In this document: in pieces, positions 45,910-55,442 of the stretch | Layout of the letters: each line of letters begins with the position of its first letter | Position numbering within the stretch: position 1 is the stretch's first letter | NCBI RefSeq assembly: GCF_017873135.1 | Contig: NZ_JAGGJV010000001.1 | Location: 1-64,000 of the forward strand | Length of the DNA stretch: 64,000 bases | Direction: 5' to 3' | Origin: Rhizobium herbae | GTDB taxonomy: Bacteria; Pseudomonadota; Alphaproteobacteria; Rhizobiales; Rhizobiaceae | Program-made: the position numbers and the translations under genes | Notes under the pieces: model-generated | Database searches by the model: none | What the model was told of the DNA's origin: nothing | Seen by the model: the letters and a program-made list of their open reading frames with translations, nothing else

Positions 45910-46518
45910 CTACAGAAACTCTGTCAGGGCTTCACGCGATTGAATTCCGAGGAACTCGATGGCGACGCCTTCCTGGAAATGACGGACGACACGGCCCTTC
46001 ATGCTGCCGAGCAGGATGGCCGTTCCGAGCGGCAGGCGGGTGTCCATGTCGACGGCGGCGCCGGACAGGGAGAGGTCGATGATGCGGCAGACATATTTGC
46101 TGCCATCTTCCAGCGTTATTTCCGTGCGGGTCTTGCGCGGTGCAAGACGGTCATGGCGCCGGTCTTCCGGCAGGCCGAGCTCGTGCTTGTTGGCGATCCA
46201 GGTCAGCTGTGCCGCGAGTTTTTCGCGCTTGCGATCGGTGGCATTGATCTGGATGACGAAGGCGTTTTCGCCAAGGCGGGAAACGGTGCCTTCCAGGCGG
46301 CCGACATGATCGACATAGGCGATGATGCGCTCACCGGCGCGTGGCCGTGCATCGCAGGTAAAAAGGACGTCACCCGGCGACATATCGATTGCGGTGCATT
46401 CGAATTCGTCGTGGTTTGCAAGCATGAGGCGGCCGGTCAGGTTCACCGAAACACGTTGAAACGCGCTTTCGTTGTACTGCTTGGGGCCGGCAGTCTGTGC
46501 TTGTTGAAACGAATACAT
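45910..46518 (-). CDS. Twin PilZ-domain protein
   Basis: A 202-residue protein of two PilZ-like beta-barrels. The C-terminal one has the c-di-GMP signature: RRHDR (an RxxxR motif) followed by DLSLSG (DxSxxG). The N-terminal one keeps the fold (AFQRVSVNLTGRLMLANHDE, DMSPGDVLF) but lacks the Arg pair and the spaced Gly, so it probably does not bind the nucleotide. Such proteins transmit c-di-GMP to motility or polysaccharide systems. Start taken at ATG 46518; the frame extends to a TTG at 46545. Confidence 0.85.
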   Translation of the reverse strand: MYSFQQAQTAGPKQYNESAFQRVSVNLTGRLMLANHDEFECTAIDMSPGDVLFTCDARPRAGERIIAYVDHVGRLEGTVSRLGENAFVIQINATDRKREKLAAQLTWIANKHELGLPEDRRHDRLAPRKTRTEITLEDGSKYVCRIIDLSLSGAAVDMDTRLPLGTAILLGSMKGRVVRHFQEGVAIEFLGIQSREALTEFL

Positions 46519-46606
46519 GACCACACTTGTGCAATGTCCATCCAAATCACAGCTTTACCCTCTTCCGGTTAACAGAAGGTTCTTTGTCCGTTGTGAATGA
46601 TTGGCA

Positions 46607-47236
46607 TCAATCCTGGCGGCCGCCTTCAAAGACACGAAGGTGAAGAACGCGGCGGATCGCCCCGGCTATGCCATGGTCTGCGATGTGAGGCGGGGCCGCC
46701 GGCAGGGGGATTTCCGGGCGGTTCTGCAGAAACAGATTGGTCTTTTCGATGTCGAGCACGCGAATTCCGCCAAGGTCGAGAAAGTTGACGGGCGTGGCTT
46801 CCAGCCAATGCGGCCTTGCCAGCGGAACCAGAGCGCCGATGATCCGATCCACGCCGCCATCGGGCGAGCGGAGCGGCAGAAGGATGATTTCCGTCGGCAG
46901 ACGGTCGGCGCTCCCGGCAAGGGCGGCAGCCGAGAGAACGACCGGCGATTTCTGTGCCATGACATCTGCGGCGATCCGGGCGAGACGGCCGGTCTGTTCG
47001 GCAAGCCAGAGCGCATCGAACGTCGATCCGCGCAACTCTCGCGCAAACAGCGCGCAGACGCGTGTACCGGCGAGCCGGAAGCGGATGTCACCACGCGGCG
47101 TTTTTTCCAAGATGAAGAGGTCCGCCAGGATGTTCCGAATATGGGCAGGTTCGATCTGGCTCCGGGCGGGCACCTCGCGATGCCCCCGCAGCTCATCCCA
47201 ATAGGCGTAAATCTCGATAGCGGTCTTGCTGCGCAT
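46607..47236 (-). CDS. PAS_5-type PAS domain protein
   Basis: A 209-residue protein. It opens SKTAIEIYAYWDELRGHREV, PARSQIEPAHIRNILADLFI and continues FRLAGTRVCALFARELRGST, the pattern of the PAS_5 domain found in many rhizobial and Caulobacter proteins. No output domain is attached, so it may act through protein partners. It lies just upstream of the twin-PilZ gene on the same strand, suggesting a joint signalling role, but this is inference. Confidence 0.85.
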   Translation of the reverse strand: MRSKTAIEIYAYWDELRGHREVPARSQIEPAHIRNILADLFILEKTPRGDIRFRLAGTRVCALFARELRGSTFDALWLAEQTGRLARIAADVMAQKSPVVLSAAALAGSADRLPTEIILLPLRSPDGGVDRIIGALVPLARPHWLEATPVNFLDLGGIRVLDIEKTNLFLQNRPEIPLPAAPPHIADHGIAGAIRRVLHLRVFEGGRQD

Positions 47237-47655
47237 GCTCTCATTCCATTTAAAACGCTTTTGTGCCGCTTTGGCACATCAGGCGGGGGAAAATGGCCCC
47301 TTACCGTTTGCAGAGCGATTTCCGTGCCAGCCAGATATTAAGGTTAATGTTTGCTTTAGATTGAAAGTACACGGCTCCGATGGCATTGAAGGACATCACT
47401 TCACGAAGGGTTGCCTTCGGCACACTGACTTAAGGGCTCGGGGTTTTTGGGGGCTCACCGGCCGTCCAGTTTTTTGACTGGACGGCCTTTTTTTCGTCGG
47501 CCGGCCGCGATGCGTTCCACACAGCCGGTGGTCCGAACCCGGCGGGATACCTGTGCGAACAAGTGCCGCGCATCTCGCCGCTTTTGACGGGGCCGTGAAT
47601 CGTATAGAGCGGTGGGACGATCGAGGCGGCAACGGACGAAGCCGCGGAAGGAATT
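47237..47655. other. Gene-free region with possible RNA gene
   Basis: About 420 nt between the PAS gene (-) and rhomboid gene (+). It holds a 17-nt palindrome TGTGCC-N5-GGCACA (47262-47278) 25 nt before the PAS start, and a strong terminator at 47460-47494 with no gene in front of it on the + strand. The stretch 47290-47460 could encode a short RNA that ends there. Confidence 0.45.
47460..47494 (+). terminator. Strong orphan terminator
   Basis: GGCCGTCCAG (47460-47469) pairs perfectly with CTGGACGGCC (47478-47487) and is followed by seven T. No co-oriented gene lies upstream for several kilobases. It may end a small RNA, or a transcript read from the minus-strand side. Confidence 0.88.
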
Positions 47656-48399
47656 GTGAAGAGCATGACAGACCAACCGGACGGCGCTCCGCCGCCGCAG
47701 GGCAATGATGTGGACAACACGGCGCGGGTGAGCGAACCGGCGTTCAATCTCCCCGCAGGCCTTGTCGGTATCCTGGCGTTTCTGGTGGTCATCCATGCCG
47801 CGCGCACCTATCTGCTGCCGCTGACCCTCGATGAAGAACTGATCTTCAATTTCGCGTTCCTGCCCGCCCGATACGATCATTCCCTGATCGACCAGAGTCT
47901 CGCCTGGCTCTGGAGCCCGATTACCTATTCGTTCCTGCACGGATCCTGGGAGCATCTGATTTTCAACGGCTTCTGGATGGTTGCCTTCGGTGCGCCCGTC
48001 ATCCGGCGCATCGGCATATCGCGGCTCGCGGTCTTCTGGTGCCTGTCCGCCATCGCGGCGGTAGCACTGCACACGGCATTTCATTGGGGCGAGATGGTCG
48101 TGGTCGTTGGAGCCTCCGGCGTTGTCGCCGGCCTGATGGGCGCGGCGGCCCGATTCGTCTTTTCCCCCAGCGGCCGCATCAGCCGGCAGTTCGCCCATCT
48201 CAACCGCCGCCTCACAATCGGCGAGGCGCTGTCGAACCGCTCGGTCGTCGTCTTCGCCGGCATCTGGTTCCTGACGAACTTCCTGATCGGTCTCGGTGTC
48301 TTTGCCTTCGGCGGCGCCGGCGGCATTGCCTGGGAAGCGCATATCGGCGGCTTTCTGTTCGGCTTCCTGCTGTTTGGCCTTTTCGATACCCGGAATTGA
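47656..48399 (+). CDS. Rhomboid-family intramembrane serine protease
   Basis: A 247-residue rhomboid with about six membrane helices. The catalytic dyad is Ser154 in VGASGVVAGLMG and His229 in WEAHIGGFLFG; HGSWEHLIFNGFWM supplies the conserved His and Asn of helix 2. It cleaves membrane proteins within the bilayer; the substrate is unknown. GGAAGGA lies 4 nt before a GTG at 47656; an ATG at 47665 is the alternative start. Confidence 0.92.
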   Translation: MKSMTDQPDGAPPPQGNDVDNTARVSEPAFNLPAGLVGILAFLVVIHAARTYLLPLTLDEELIFNFAFLPARYDHSLIDQSLAWLWSPITYSFLHGSWEHLIFNGFWMVAFGAPVIRRIGISRLAVFWCLSAIAAVALHTAFHWGEMVVVVGASGVVAGLMGAAARFVFSPSGRISRQFAHLNRRLTIGEALSNRSVVVFAGIWFLTNFLIGLGVFAFGGAGGIAWEAHIGGFLFGFLLFGLFDTRN

Positions 48400-48636
48400 C
48401 CTGCGAAAGATTAGCGATCTCAACGAGAACGCTTGATTTTCGCAAGGCTGTAGCGCACCATCCACATCCGAAGGCAGTGAACCGTGAGGAGTTCGGTTTG
48501 CTGCCGATGGGCAAAAAACGCGACAGGAATGACATCTGTCTTGCGGATTGGTCCACAACCCGAAATGCGCGATATGCGCTTTTGCGGTTCGCCAATATCC
48601 CGGTCAGACGCAGGTCGCTGAAACGGGAGGGTTTGA

Positions 48637-49065
48637 ATGTCTGTCAAGGCAATACTCAACGAAAAAGGCCGTCAGGTGGTGACGGTCGATCCGCAGGCCA
48701 AGGTCCGGCAGGCTGTTGGCTTGCTGCACGAAAATCGCATCGGCGCCGTCATCATCGTCAAGCCGGGCGACAAGATTGCCGGCATATTGACGGAGCGCGA
48801 CGTGGTGGCCGCCATGGCCAAGTTCGGCGCGGACTGTCTGGACAAGCCGGTTTCCGCAGTTATGTGGTCGAAAGTTCACTGCTGCACCGAAGAGATGACC
48901 ATCAACGACATCATGGAAATCATGAACAACATGCGCTCACGCCATCTTCCGGTCGAAAAGAACGGGCGCCTTGTCGGCATCGTCTCGATCGGCGACGCGG
49001 TGCGCCATCATATCCGGGCAATCGAACACGAGGCCGAGCAGATCAAGGCCTATATCGCCGGTTAG
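48637..49065 (+). CDS. CBS-domain pair protein
   Basis: A 142-residue protein consisting only of two CBS motifs: VTVDPQAKVRQAVGLLHENR with GAVIIVKPGDKIAGILTERD first, and NDIMEIMNNMRSRHLPVEKN with GRLVGIVSIGDAVRHHI second. Such stand-alone Bateman modules bind adenosyl ligands and regulate partner enzymes or channels. The C-terminal helix HEAEQIKAYIAG is family-typical. GGGAGG precedes the ATG. Confidence 0.92.
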   Translation: MSVKAILNEKGRQVVTVDPQAKVRQAVGLLHENRIGAVIIVKPGDKIAGILTERDVVAAMAKFGADCLDKPVSAVMWSKVHCCTEEMTINDIMEIMNNMRSRHLPVEKNGRLVGIVSIGDAVRHHIRAIEHEAEQIKAYIAG

Positions 49066-49087
49066 AACGACCATCAGTCATTAAAAA

Positions 49088-49117
49088 TGCCGCGCTGCCT
49101 TTCAGGTTGCGCGGCAT
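49088..49117 (-). terminator. Terminator of the patatin-like gene
   Basis: GCCGCGC pairs with GCGCGGC; read on the minus strand the hairpin is followed by ATTTTTAA. It lies just after the patatin-like gene's end on that strand. Confidence 0.7.
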
Positions 49118-49139
49118 AATGATGGGCGCCCAGCGGTGA

Positions 49140-50111
49140 TCAGCGCAGCATGACGTCCTGGAGTCGCTGCAATTCACTCAGCTTTGACTTGGTTTCGTAA
49201 TAGCCGCGGTCGATCGCCTCGCCGGCGCGGTGAAATTCCGACAGGCCGATATCGTTGAGCTTGGGATGCAGCGCCAGGTCCGGCGGATCGCCGGCAAGGC
49301 GGGCGCGCGAAATGCGATCCTGGATGATGTTGAAGGCCTGGACCATGACGCTGGTCATGCCCAGCCGTCCGGTGTGGCCTTCCGGGTGCTTCGGTGCCTG
49401 TGGCTGTTCGGCCGCATGGCTTCCCGCATTGTGCTTGATGACGGCGGAGCGGCCGTAGAGATCGTAGTTGAGGTTGACGGCGACGACCAGTTGCTGCTCG
49501 TGGGCGCGGCAGACCGAAACCGGAACCGGGTTGACCAGCGCGCCGTCCATCAGGGTGCGGTTGTTGCATTTGACCGGCTCGAAGATGCCCGGTAGCGCGT
49601 AGGAGGCGCGGATCGCGGTGATCAGCGATCCCTGGCCGATCCAGACCTCGTGACCGGTGTTGACCTCGGTTGCAACAGCAACGAAGGTACGGTCAAGGCT
49701 CTCGATCGACATGTCCTGCAGATGTTCCTGCATGCGCTTGGTCAGGCGCAGGCCGCCGAACAGGCCGCCGCCGCCGATGGCGAAGTCAAGCAGGCCGGCG
49801 ATCCGCCGCATGGTCAGCGAGCGGGCAAAAATCTCCAGTTCGTCCAGTTTCCCGGCCAGATAGCAGCCGCCGACCAGCGCGCCGATCGACGTGCCGGCGA
49901 TCATGCCGACTTCGATGCCTTCTTCGTCGAGCGCCTTCAGGACGCCGATATGCGCCCATCCGCGCGCAGCGCCGCCGCCAAGGGCAAGCGCGATCTTCGA
50001 TTTCGGTGATTTGATGTCTATCGGAGGAGGGGAGCTCAGCGTGTGGGAGGGGCCTCCGGGCGCCGATGCGTCTGCGGTGATACCGCTACGATTGAATGTC
50101 CAGTTCAACAT
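49140..50111 (-). CDS. Patatin-like phospholipase, RssA type
   Basis: A 323-residue patatin domain protein. The oxyanion motif GGGAARG is at 45-51, the nucleophile elbow GTSIG with Ser75 at 73-77, and the Asp of the dyad at 189 in MDGALVNP. This is the RssA/YlbK-like group of cytoplasmic or membrane-associated lipid acyl hydrolases. The ATG at 50111 is backed by GGAGGT 5 nt upstream. The C-terminal part (about 230-323) is a helical extension of unknown role. Confidence 0.92.
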   Translation of the reverse strand: MLNWTFNRSGITADASAPGGPSHTLSSPPPIDIKSPKSKIALALGGGAARGWAHIGVLKALDEEGIEVGMIAGTSIGALVGGCYLAGKLDELEIFARSLTMRRIAGLLDFAIGGGGLFGGLRLTKRMQEHLQDMSIESLDRTFVAVATEVNTGHEVWIGQGSLITAIRASYALPGIFEPVKCNNRTLMDGALVNPVPVSVCRAHEQQLVVAVNLNYDLYGRSAVIKHNAGSHAAEQPQAPKHPEGHTGRLGMTSVMVQAFNIIQDRISRARLAGDPPDLALHPKLNDIGLSEFHRAGEAIDRGYYETKSKLSELQRLQDVMLR

Positions 50112-50322
50112 CCGGCACCTCCATGCCGCAGAACACACTGTTACAGGCCGTCACGTCTCGCATTACTGCTTTGCAAGCGCATGCCGTAAGAACTCAATCT
50201 ACATGAGGGCATTCCGTTGGGTTGTTCCCGGCGGAACGCAGCCTTGGTGTTGTGATTACGCTCCCAGTCTGGTTGTTAAATCATGAATCCATGAAAAAAC
50301 TGAGCCAAAAAGTGTCAGATGC

Positions 50323-50775
50323 TTAATTTTTGCCGTAGACGTCGCCCGGATGGAAATGAATTTCGGTATCAACGATGTTAAGTGACGTGACGCCGTCCTT
50401 GACAGCGACGACACGATAGAAGCAGGAGCGCCGGCCGGTGTGGCAGGTCGCATCATGGCCGGCGACGCGGACCTTCAGCCACAATGCGTCCTGATCGCAG
50501 TCGGTGCGGATCTCTTCCACGCTCTGCAGGTTACCGGATGTCTCGCCCTTTTTCCACAGGCTCTTGCGCGAACGGCTGTAGTAGTGGGCGATGCCGGTCT
50601 CGATGGTCAGCGCCAGGGCCTCGGCGTTCATATGGGCAACCATCAGCAAAACGCCGTCCTTCGCATCGGTGACGACGGCGGTGATAAGTCCGTTGCTGTC
50701 GAAGCGGGGCGTGAAAGCGGAACCGGATTCCAGTTCCGCCTTGTCGGTGGAAGGGCGGTCAAATTCAATTGTCAT
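50323..50775 (-). CDS. hisI: Phosphoribosyl-AMP cyclohydrolase
   Basis: A 150-residue HisI, third step of histidine synthesis, opening the purine ring of PR-AMP. The zinc site fits Cys in [13 protein letters not shown] and [11 protein letters not shown], and [17 protein letters not shown] and [18 protein letters not shown] are diagnostic. hisE is not fused or adjacent. It lies 24 nt after folE on the same strand, so the two form an operon. Confidence 0.96.
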   Translation of the reverse strand: MTIEFDRPSTDKAELESGSAFTPRFDSNGLITAVVTDAKDGVLLMVAHMNAEALALTIETGIAHYYSRSRKSLWKKGETSGNLQSVEEIRTDCDQDALWLKVRVAGHDATCHTGRRSCFYRVVAVKDGVTSLNIVDTEIHFHPGDVYGKN

Positions 50776-50799
50776 CGGAAAAGCTCCGGTTGGCGGAGC

Positions 50800-51417
50800 T
50801 TATTTGAAGCCCCGAAGCAGGGTCATGAAGCGGACCTGTTCGGCGGGCTCGGCTTTGAAGACACCGGTAAAGGTGGTCGTCAATGTCGTTGAGCCCTGCT
50901 TCTGGACGCCGCGCATCGCCATGCACATATGTTCCGCCTCGATCATCACGGCAACGCCGCGCGGTTGAAGCGTATCATCGATCGCCCGGGCGATCTGTGC
51001 CGTCATGGTTTCCTGCGTCTGCAACCGGCGGCCGTAGATATCGACGACGCGGGCGATCTTCGACAGCCCGAGCACCTTGCCATCGGGCAGATAGGCGATA
51101 TGCGCCTTGCCGATGATCGGAACCATGTGATGTTCGCAGTGGGAGAAGAACGGAATGTCCTTGACCAGGACGATGTCGTCGTAGCCGCCGACTTCCTCGA
51201 AGGTGCGGCCAAGGACGTCCTCTGCGGCAAGGTCGTAGCCGGAAAACAGTTCCTTGTAGGATTTGGCGACACGCGCCGGCGTATCGAGAAGGCCTTCGCG
51301 CTGTGGGTCGTCGCCGGCCCAGCGCAGGAGAACGCGGACTGCGTCCTCGGCTTCTTTCTGGCTCGGCCGGCCATCAGCGGCAGGCAGGGCAGGAAAATTC
51401 TTGACTATGGCGTCCAT
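50800..51417 (-). CDS. folE: GTP cyclohydrolase I, FolE
   Basis: A 205-residue zinc-dependent FolE-type (FolE1) enzyme that makes dihydroneopterin triphosphate from GTP, the first step of folate and queuosine-type pterin pathways. Zinc ligands lie in [11 protein letters not shown], with [20 protein letters not shown] and [14 protein letters not shown] also diagnostic, and [16 protein letters not shown] near the C-terminus. The ATG at 51417 gives [17 protein letters not shown] palindrome sits 15-28 nt upstream of the start. Confidence 0.96.
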   Translation of the reverse strand: MDAIVKNFPALPAADGRPSQKEAEDAVRVLLRWAGDDPQREGLLDTPARVAKSYKELFSGYDLAAEDVLGRTFEEVGGYDDIVLVKDIPFFSHCEHHMVPIIGKAHIAYLPDGKVLGLSKIARVVDIYGRRLQTQETMTAQIARAIDDTLQPRGVAVMIEAEHMCMAMRGVQKQGSTTLTTTFTGVFKAEPAEQVRFMTLLRGFK

Positions 51418-51757
51418 AATGGTCCCTTGGCGTAACAAGCGTTACTTGACGTTTATCTTTTCGGACAACTCGCCACTGGCCATTGACCTGACGCTTTCAG
51501 GTCTGGTTTCCGTCGGCGGGCTCCGGGGCTTTCCGATTTGCAGAGGTTAAGGGCTCTGGATCATCCGGCACGGTTTCCCAAACAACAGGCGACTGTTCGC
51601 TCTTGCGAACCTGTCGCCCCCACACGACATACCATATAATATGCCAGGATACATGTGAAAGGGGCGCAGATGGAGACACTGTGTTTTTTTCAGAGATACG
51701 ATAGAAAATCATGCGCGGATTACCTGAAAGCGCGCAAAATGCATCGGATCGCGTCGA
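51418..51757. other. Region between folE and the IscU-like gene
   Basis: About 340 nt without a gene, between divergent folE and the IscU-like gene. The palindrome GTAAC-AAGC-GTTAC (51432-51445) lies just upstream of folE and could be an operator. No RNA gene or repeat was recognised. Confidence 0.5.
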
Positions 51758-52207
51758 ATGATGGATGAAATCTACAACAGCCGGATTCTCGAATTTGCCG
51801 GAAACATCCCGCGAAGCGGCACGCTTGCCGATGCCGATGCGGAGGCGAGCGCGCATTCCAAGCTCTGCGGCTCGAAGGTCCGCGTCTATCTGAAGATGGA
51901 TGGAGACACGGTCACCGACTTCGCCCACGAGGTGAAAGCCTGTGCCCTGGGGCAGGCATCCTCCTCCGTCATGGCGCGTCATGTGATCGGCTCCACGGCT
52001 TCCGAAATCCGTCAGGCGCGCGAAGACATGCTGGCGATGCTGAAGGCGGACGGCGAGGGACCATCCGGCCGTTTCGAGGACATGCGGTTCCTCAAACCCG
52101 TGAAGGACTACAAGGCTCGCCATGCCTCGACCATGCTGACTTTCGATGCCGTGGTCGACGCGGTCAGCCAGATCGAGGCGTCTCGCCGCGTCAAGGCTGT
52201 TGGCTGA
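51758..52207 (+). CDS. IscU/NifU-like iron-sulfur scaffold protein
   Basis: A 149-residue IscU-fold protein. Two of the three cluster Cys of IscU are present, Cys37 in SKLCGSKV and Cys62 in KACALGQAS; the third position is Ala or Ser (KARHASTML, 119-127). Asp43-type residues around the first Cys are not obvious. Loss of one ligand suggests a modified role in Fe-S assembly or trafficking. It is the first gene of a tight set with yidD and a DUF1697 gene. Confidence 0.85.
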   Translation: MMDEIYNSRILEFAGNIPRSGTLADADAEASAHSKLCGSKVRVYLKMDGDTVTDFAHEVKACALGQASSSVMARHVIGSTASEIRQAREDMLAMLKADGEGPSGRFEDMRFLKPVKDYKARHASTMLTFDAVVDAVSQIEASRRVKAVG

Positions 52208-52208
52208 T

Positions 52209-52592
52209 ATGTGCGGCGAGCCGGGATGCCAAGGACATGAGAGGCTGGGGCATGAGACCGAGGTTGCAGTGCGGCCTTATTCAGGCCGAAACTACAAAGG
52301 CTCCTTCCGCAAGACGCCCGGACGGCTTTTCGGCATGGCCTTCATCCGGCTCTATCAACTGACGCTCTCCGGCTTCATCGGCAATTCCTGCCGGCACATC
52401 CCCACCTGTTCTGAATACGGCTACGAGGCCATCGCCCGCCACGGTTTCTGGCCCGGCGGCTGGATGGTGCTGTTTCGCTTCATGCGTTGCGGGCCGGGCG
52501 GGACGAGCGGTTTGGATCCGGTGCCGGAGAAACTGCCGTCATCGAAGCACTGGTATACGCCGTGGCGTTACTGGCGGCCGGCGGCCCAATGA
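52209..52592 (+). CDS. yidD: Membrane protein insertion efficiency factor YidD
   Basis: A 127-residue YidD: RLYQLTLSGFIGNSCRHIPT, then CSEYGYEAIARHGFWPGGWM is the family signature, with the conserved Cys-rich surface NSCRHIPTCSEYG. YidD assists YidC-dependent insertion at the inner membrane. The ATG at 52209 follows the IscU-like stop by one base, and its stop overlaps the DUF1697 start by 4 nt (ATGA), so the three genes are coupled. Confidence 0.93.
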   Translation: MCGEPGCQGHERLGHETEVAVRPYSGRNYKGSFRKTPGRLFGMAFIRLYQLTLSGFIGNSCRHIPTCSEYGYEAIARHGFWPGGWMVLFRFMRCGPGGTSGLDPVPEKLPSSKHWYTPWRYWRPAAQ

Positions 52593-53122
52593 CGGTCTAC
52601 GTCGCTCTTCTTCACAGCATCGTGCTGGGCACTGGGCGCCGCGTGGTGATGTCGGATTTGCGGGCGATGGCCGAAGGGCTCGGCTTTCGCGCGCCGCGAA
52701 CCTTGGTTGCCACCGGAAATCTGGTCTTCGAAGCCGATTATGGCAGTGTTGCGAAGGTGGAAGAGGCGCTCGAACAGGCCTTTGCCGCCGATTTCGGCAA
52801 GCCCGTCGATATCATCGCACGGACAGCGGAGGATTGGCTGGCACTTGCGGCTGGCAATCCATTTCGCGCGGCAAGCGATGCCGAAGCGCAAAATATCGTC
52901 GTGCGGGTGATGCGCTCGCCACTTGGCGCCGATATTCCAGCCAAGCTCCAGCGCGGCGGTGGCGAACAGATCCGGCTTGTCAACGGCGATCTGTGGATCC
53001 ACTTTCCGGGCAAGCCGAGCGAGTCGAAGCTGCTATCGGCACTGACCACCAAGCGCCTCGGTCCCGGTACATTCCGCAACTGGAATACGGTGCGTGGCCT
53101 CGCTGATATGATCGAAGCCTGA
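52589..53122 (+). CDS. DUF1697 family protein
   Basis: A 177-residue protein of the DUF1697 family: [20 protein letters not shown] with [20 protein letters not shown], and [20 protein letters not shown] near the C-terminus. Structural relatives are ferredoxin-like proteins with no established function; it is not a known thiol protein. Coupled to yidD by a 4-nt overlap. Confidence 0.9.
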   Translation: MTVYVALLHSIVLGTGRRVVMSDLRAMAEGLGFRAPRTLVATGNLVFEADYGSVAKVEEALEQAFAADFGKPVDIIARTAEDWLALAAGNPFRAASDAEAQNIVVRVMRSPLGADIPAKLQRGGGEQIRLVNGDLWIHFPGKPSESKLLSALTTKRLGPGTFRNWNTVRGLADMIEA

Positions 53123-53240
53123 TCAAGCCTGTTCTTTACTCCGCCGCAAAAACGCTCTATCACCCGCGCGTCAATTTGCCGGGCCGCCGGCCATTAAAAA
53201 CCACCCGCATTCGTTGGCGGGACTGGACAAGGAAGAAATC

Positions 53241-55229
53241 ATGTCTGACGCTGTTTCCCTTACATTTCCCGATGGTTCCGTCCGCGGTTACGCCGCTGGC
53301 ACGACGGGCCGTGAAGTCGCCGAATCGATCTCCAAGTCGCTTGCAAAGAAGGCCATCGCCATTGCGCTGGATGGCGAGCTGCGCGACCTGTCCGACCCGG
53401 TCGTCAGCGGTCGCCTCGAGATCGTCACCCGCGAAGATGCCCGCGCGCTGGAACTGATCCGCCACGACACCGCCCATGTGATGGCCGAGGCCGTACAGGA
53501 ATTGTGGCCGGGCACGCAGGTCACCATCGGCCCGGTGATCGAGAACGGTTTCTATTACGACTTTGCCAAGAACGAGCCCTTCACGCCGGACGATCTGCCG
53601 AAGATCGAAAAGCGGATGAAGGAGATCATCCAGCGCAACAAGCCCTTCACCAAGGAAATCTGGCCGCGCGACAAGGCGCGTCAGGTTTTTGCCGACAAGG
53701 GCGAGGCCTACAAGGTCGAACTGGTCGATGCGATCTCCGCCGATCAGGATCTGAAGATCTACTATCAGGGCGACTGGTTCGATCTCTGCCGCGGGCCGCA
53801 TATGGCCTCCACCGGCCAGATCGGCAATGCCTTCAAGCTGATGCGGGTGGCTGGTGCCTATTGGCGCGGTGACAGCAACAATCCGATGCTGACGCGCATC
53901 TACGGCACGGCCTGGCGCACGCAGGAAGAACTCGACCAGTATCTGCACATTCTGGCCGAAGCCGAAAAGCGCGACCACCGCCGCCTCGGCCGCGAGATGG
54001 ACCTGTTCCATTTCCAGGAAGAGGGGCCGGGCGTTGTCTTCTGGCACGGCAAGGGCTGGCGCATCTTCCAGACGCTGGTCGCCTACATGCGCCGCCGTCT
54101 GGCCGGCACCTATCAGGAAGTCAACGCGCCGCAGGTACTCGACAAGTCGCTGTGGGAAACCTCCGGCCACTGGGGCTGGTACCGCGACAACATGTTCAAG
54201 GTGACGGTCGCCGGTGACGAAACCGACGACGAACGCGTCTTTGCGCTTAAACCCATGAACTGCCCCGGCCATATCCAGATTTTCAAGCATGGCCTGAAAT
54301 CCTATCGCGAGCTACCGATCCGCCTTGCCGAGTTCGGCAATGTCCACCGCTACGAGCCTTCGGGCGCGCTTCACGGTCTGATGCGCGTGCGCGGCTTCAC
54401 GCAGGACGACGCGCATGTGTTCTGCACGGACGAGCAGATGGCGGCGGAATGCCTGCGCATCAACGACCTGATCCTGTCGGTCTATCAGGACTTCGGCTTC
54501 AAGGAAGTCGTCGTCAAGCTGTCGACCCGTCCGGAAAAGCGCGTCGGTGACGATGCTCTCTGGGACCGCGCCGAAAGCGTGATGATGGAGGTTCTGAAGA
54601 CGATCGAGGCGCAGTCGGAAGGTCGCATCAAGACCGGAATCCTGCCGGGCGAGGGCGCTTTCTACGGCCCGAAGTTCGAATATACGCTGAAGGACGCCAT
54701 CGGCCGCGAATGGCAGTGCGGCACGACGCAGGTCGATTTCAACCTTCCGGAACGCTTCGGCGCCTTCTATATCGACAGCAATTCGGAAAAGACCCAGCCG
54801 GTGATGATCCACCGCGCCATCTGCGGCTCGATGGAACGCTTCCTCGGCATCCTGATCGAGAACTTCGCCGGCCATATGCCGCTGTGGATTTCGCCGTTGC
54901 AGGTCGTGGTCGCGACCATCACCTCGGAAGCGGACGATTATGGTCGTGAAGTCGCCGAGCTGCTGCGTGACGCTGGGCTTGAGGTCGAAACCGACTTCCG
55001 CAACGAGAAGATCAACTACAAGGTCCGTGAGCATTCCGTGACCAAGGTTCCGGTGATCATCGTCTGCGGTATGCGGGAAGCGGAAGAACGCACCGTCAAT
55101 ATCCGCAGGCTCGGGTCGCAGGCGCAGACGCCGATGACATTGGACGAGGCGATCGCATCGCTGGTGTCGGAGGCAACGCCGCCGGACGTGAAGCGGAAAG
55201 CCGAACAGCGGAAAAAGACTGCCGCTTGA
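53241..55229 (+). CDS. thrS: Threonine--tRNA ligase
   Basis: A 662-residue bacterial ThrRS. The TGS domain is at about 1-65 ([20 protein letters not shown]), the editing domain at about 75-245 (with [16 protein letters not shown] and [11 protein letters not shown]), the class II catalytic core at about 255-545 ([20 protein letters not shown] with the zinc Cys; [19 protein letters not shown]), then the anticodon domain to about 650 ([16 protein letters not shown]). GGAAGAAATC precedes the ATG. It is set apart from the DUF1697 gene by 118 nt. Confidence 0.97.
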   Translation: MSDAVSLTFPDGSVRGYAAGTTGREVAESISKSLAKKAIAIALDGELRDLSDPVVSGRLEIVTREDARALELIRHDTAHVMAEAVQELWPGTQVTIGPVIENGFYYDFAKNEPFTPDDLPKIEKRMKEIIQRNKPFTKEIWPRDKARQVFADKGEAYKVELVDAISADQDLKIYYQGDWFDLCRGPHMASTGQIGNAFKLMRVAGAYWRGDSNNPMLTRIYGTAWRTQEELDQYLHILAEAEKRDHRRLGREMDLFHFQEEGPGVVFWHGKGWRIFQTLVAYMRRRLAGTYQEVNAPQVLDKSLWETSGHWGWYRDNMFKVTVAGDETDDERVFALKPMNCPGHIQIFKHGLKSYRELPIRLAEFGNVHRYEPSGALHGLMRVRGFTQDDAHVFCTDEQMAAECLRINDLILSVYQDFGFKEVVVKLSTRPEKRVGDDALWDRAESVMMEVLKTIEAQSEGRIKTGILPGEGAFYGPKFEYTLKDAIGREWQCGTTQVDFNLPERFGAFYIDSNSEKTQPVMIHRAICGSMERFLGILIENFAGHMPLWISPLQVVVATITSEADDYGREVAELLRDAGLEVETDFRNEKINYKVREHSVTKVPVIIVCGMREAEERTVNIRRLGSQAQTPMTLDEAIASLVSEATPPDVKRKAEQRKKTAA

Positions 55230-55442
55230 ATCGCCGGCAGGGCGTGACATGATAGGAAAGCCGGGGCGCACATTGAGCGCTCCGCTTCAGCCTGCTGTCA
55301 GAAAACTGTAACATTCGCAGACTATCCCGGTTCATGCGTGATCGGCGGGTACGAGCGCCCGCCGTCGGAACGCAAATCCGGAAAAACTTTACGCCTGTGC
55401 TGCGTCCCTTCGGACGCACCTTTCATTGGAACGGGGAACAAC

